A program made the position numbers and the translations under genes. Below the pieces are notes generated by a model that was not told the origin of the DNA, made no database searches, and saw only the letters and a list, made by a program, of their open reading frames with translations. From assembly GCA_002432805.1 (NCBI GenBank), contig DJGV01000016.1, positions 278,327 through 342,326 of the forward strand: DNA of 64,000 bases. The letters run 5' to 3'. Shown here piece by piece: positions 63,197 to 64,000 of this stretch (positions within the stretch are counted from its first letter, which is position 1; every line of letters begins with the position of its first letter). The DNA comes from Fervidobacterium sp. UBA5837 (GTDB lineage: Bacteria; Thermotogota; Thermotogae; Thermotogales; Fervidobacteriaceae).

Positions 63197-64000
63197 ATGG
63201 ACTTTTCGAAATTCACAAAGTTTCTTTTGATTGCACTGGTATTCGTTTCTTCTCTTGCCTTTTCAGACGTTGCCACGATGTTTAAAGGTGGTTGGGCTGA
63301 TAAGGTACTCTACATGATCATGATCGATCGTTTCAACGATGGCGATCCTTCAAACAACGACCAAGCAAGTGTAGAGTACGATCCAAGAGACGGTGCAAAG
63401 TACAGTGGTGGAGACCTGAAAGGGATCATCGACAGGATTGATTACATCAAAGGAATGGGCATTGATGGCATCTGGGTAACACCGCCTGTTGCAAATCAAT
63501 GGTGGGATCCATGGGTAAACTATGGCGGATATCATGGATACTGGGCAAGGAATTTTAAGCAAATCGATGAACATTTTGGAAAACTTCAAGATTACAAGGC
63601 ACTCGCTGATTCTTTGCACAACAACAATATGAAACTCATCCAAGATATAGTTGTAAACCACGTTGGAAACTACTTCAGATTTATAGGCAATAGATTCGAA
63701 ATCAACAATGGTAGCGTTCCTACAAAGGCACCAACTCAGTCTCCATTTGATCTGAATAATTACGCTGATATAGCACAACGCGATGCAAATATATACCATT
63801 GGACCGCAGATGTATCGAATTACAACGACTCAAATCAAAGGTTAAATTATCAAATGAGTGGATTAGACGATCTGAATACGGAAAATCCAAAAGTAATTGC
63901 TGCATTAAAGGATTCATACTCATATTGGGTAAAGGAAGTTGGAGTAGACGGTTTTAGGGTGGATACCGCTATGTACGCACCAAAAGAGTTCTTTGATCAA
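63197..64000 (+). CDS. Secreted alpha-amylase family GH13 (partial, 3' end outside window)
   Basis: The first 268 codons are present. A signal peptide (MDFSKFTKFLLIALVFVSSLAFS) is followed by WADKVLYMIMIDRFNDGDPSNND (N-terminal calcium-binding/substrate region), GMGIDGIWVTPPVANQWWDPW and YHGYW, region I DIVVNHVGNYF, region V-like DLNTENPKV, and region II GVDGFRVDTAMYAPKEFF with the nucleophile Asp. It is exported and cleaves starch or related alpha-glucans outside the cytoplasm. The C-terminal part, including regions III and IV, lies beyond the right edge. ATG follows GGAGGTGG. Together with the cytoplasmic MgtA-like enzyme and the ABC importer it gives a route for starch use. Confidence 0.92.
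   Translation, partial: MDFSKFTKFLLIALVFVSSLAFSDVATMFKGGWADKVLYMIMIDRFNDGDPSNNDQASVEYDPRDGAKYSGGDLKGIIDRIDYIKGMGIDGIWVTPPVANQWWDPWVNYGGYHGYWARNFKQIDEHFGKLQDYKALADSLHNNNMKLIQDIVVNHVGNYFRFIGNRFEINNGSVPTKAPTQSPFDLNNYADIAQRDANIYHWTADVSNYNDSNQRLNYQMSGLDDLNTENPKVIAALKDSYSYWVKEVGVDGFRVDTAMYAPKEFFDQ

Overview
The window looks like chromosomal DNA of a thermophilic, sheathed fermenter of the phylum Thermotogota, most likely near Fervidobacterium (inference from gene content; no marker search was possible). The main clues are a PolC-type replicase next to ruvC, a 'toga' pair made of an SLH/coiled-coil OmpA-alpha-like rod and an OmpB-like barrel, an MgtA-like cytoplasmic 4-alpha-glucanotransferase, moderately low GC, strong GGAGGTG ribosome binding sites and frequent GTG/TTG starts. 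I saw no rRNA, tRNA, CRISPR array, insertion sequence or prophage.

Layout. 1-3.9 kb (-): family-5 solute-binding ABC importer with a LacI-family-like operator in its promoter. 4.2-7.6 kb (+): a very large secreted protein with six FN3-like repeats and a seven-bladed propeller. 7.6-8.7 kb (-): Y-family polymerase with a palindromic promoter. 9-13 kb (+): murD, mgtA, eno. 13.1-16.1 kb (-): ompA-ompB. 16.3-24.5 kb (-): rpsO, queA, ruvC, polC, secG, tyrS. 25-26 kb (+): an SLH-less OmpA-like paralogue. 26.2-27.4 kb (-): flgB-flgC-fliE. 27.6-31.4 kb (+): an unrecognised lipoprotein plus a beta-rich envelope protein. 31.5-38 kb (+): mutL, tldD, pmbA/tldE, MBL hydrolase, VanZ-like protein. 38-42.4 kb (+): a three-gene signalling unit (tandem-domain binding protein, histidine kinase, REC-DUF3369-HD-GYP regulator). 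42.5-45.2 kb (-): M42 peptidase, SPOR-like protein, double-HhH ComEA. 45.4-50 kb (+): two coupled radical-SAM proteins, then rlmN, a kinase-less PASTA protein, rsgA. 50-63 kb (-): a long, tightly packed run: response regulator, two TrkA-type subunits, TrkH channel, two unknowns, AMMECR1, MFS-like protein, trmI, ctpA, two unknowns, an RND/MMPL exporter and a GT4 glycosyltransferase. 63.2 kb to the end (+): a secreted alpha-amylase, cut by the window edge.

How it fits together. Three themes dominate: carbohydrate use (oligosaccharide-type importer, MgtA, enolase, secreted amylase, two operator-like palindromes), construction of the toga and periplasm (OmpA/OmpB, SLH-less paralogue, FN3-propeller protein, lipoprotein plus barrel pair, CtpA, RND exporter), and information processing (PolC, RuvC, MutL, Pol IV, RlmN, TrmI, QueA, RsgA). 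The most unusual elements are the binding protein/kinase/HD-GYP unit, the PASTA-only protein between rlmN and rsgA where Firmicutes carry prpC-prkC, the split TrkA pair under a TPR-like response regulator, the coupled radical-SAM pair, and a promoter form (TTGCAC, 18 bp, TGATATAAT) shared by the two OmpA-like genes.
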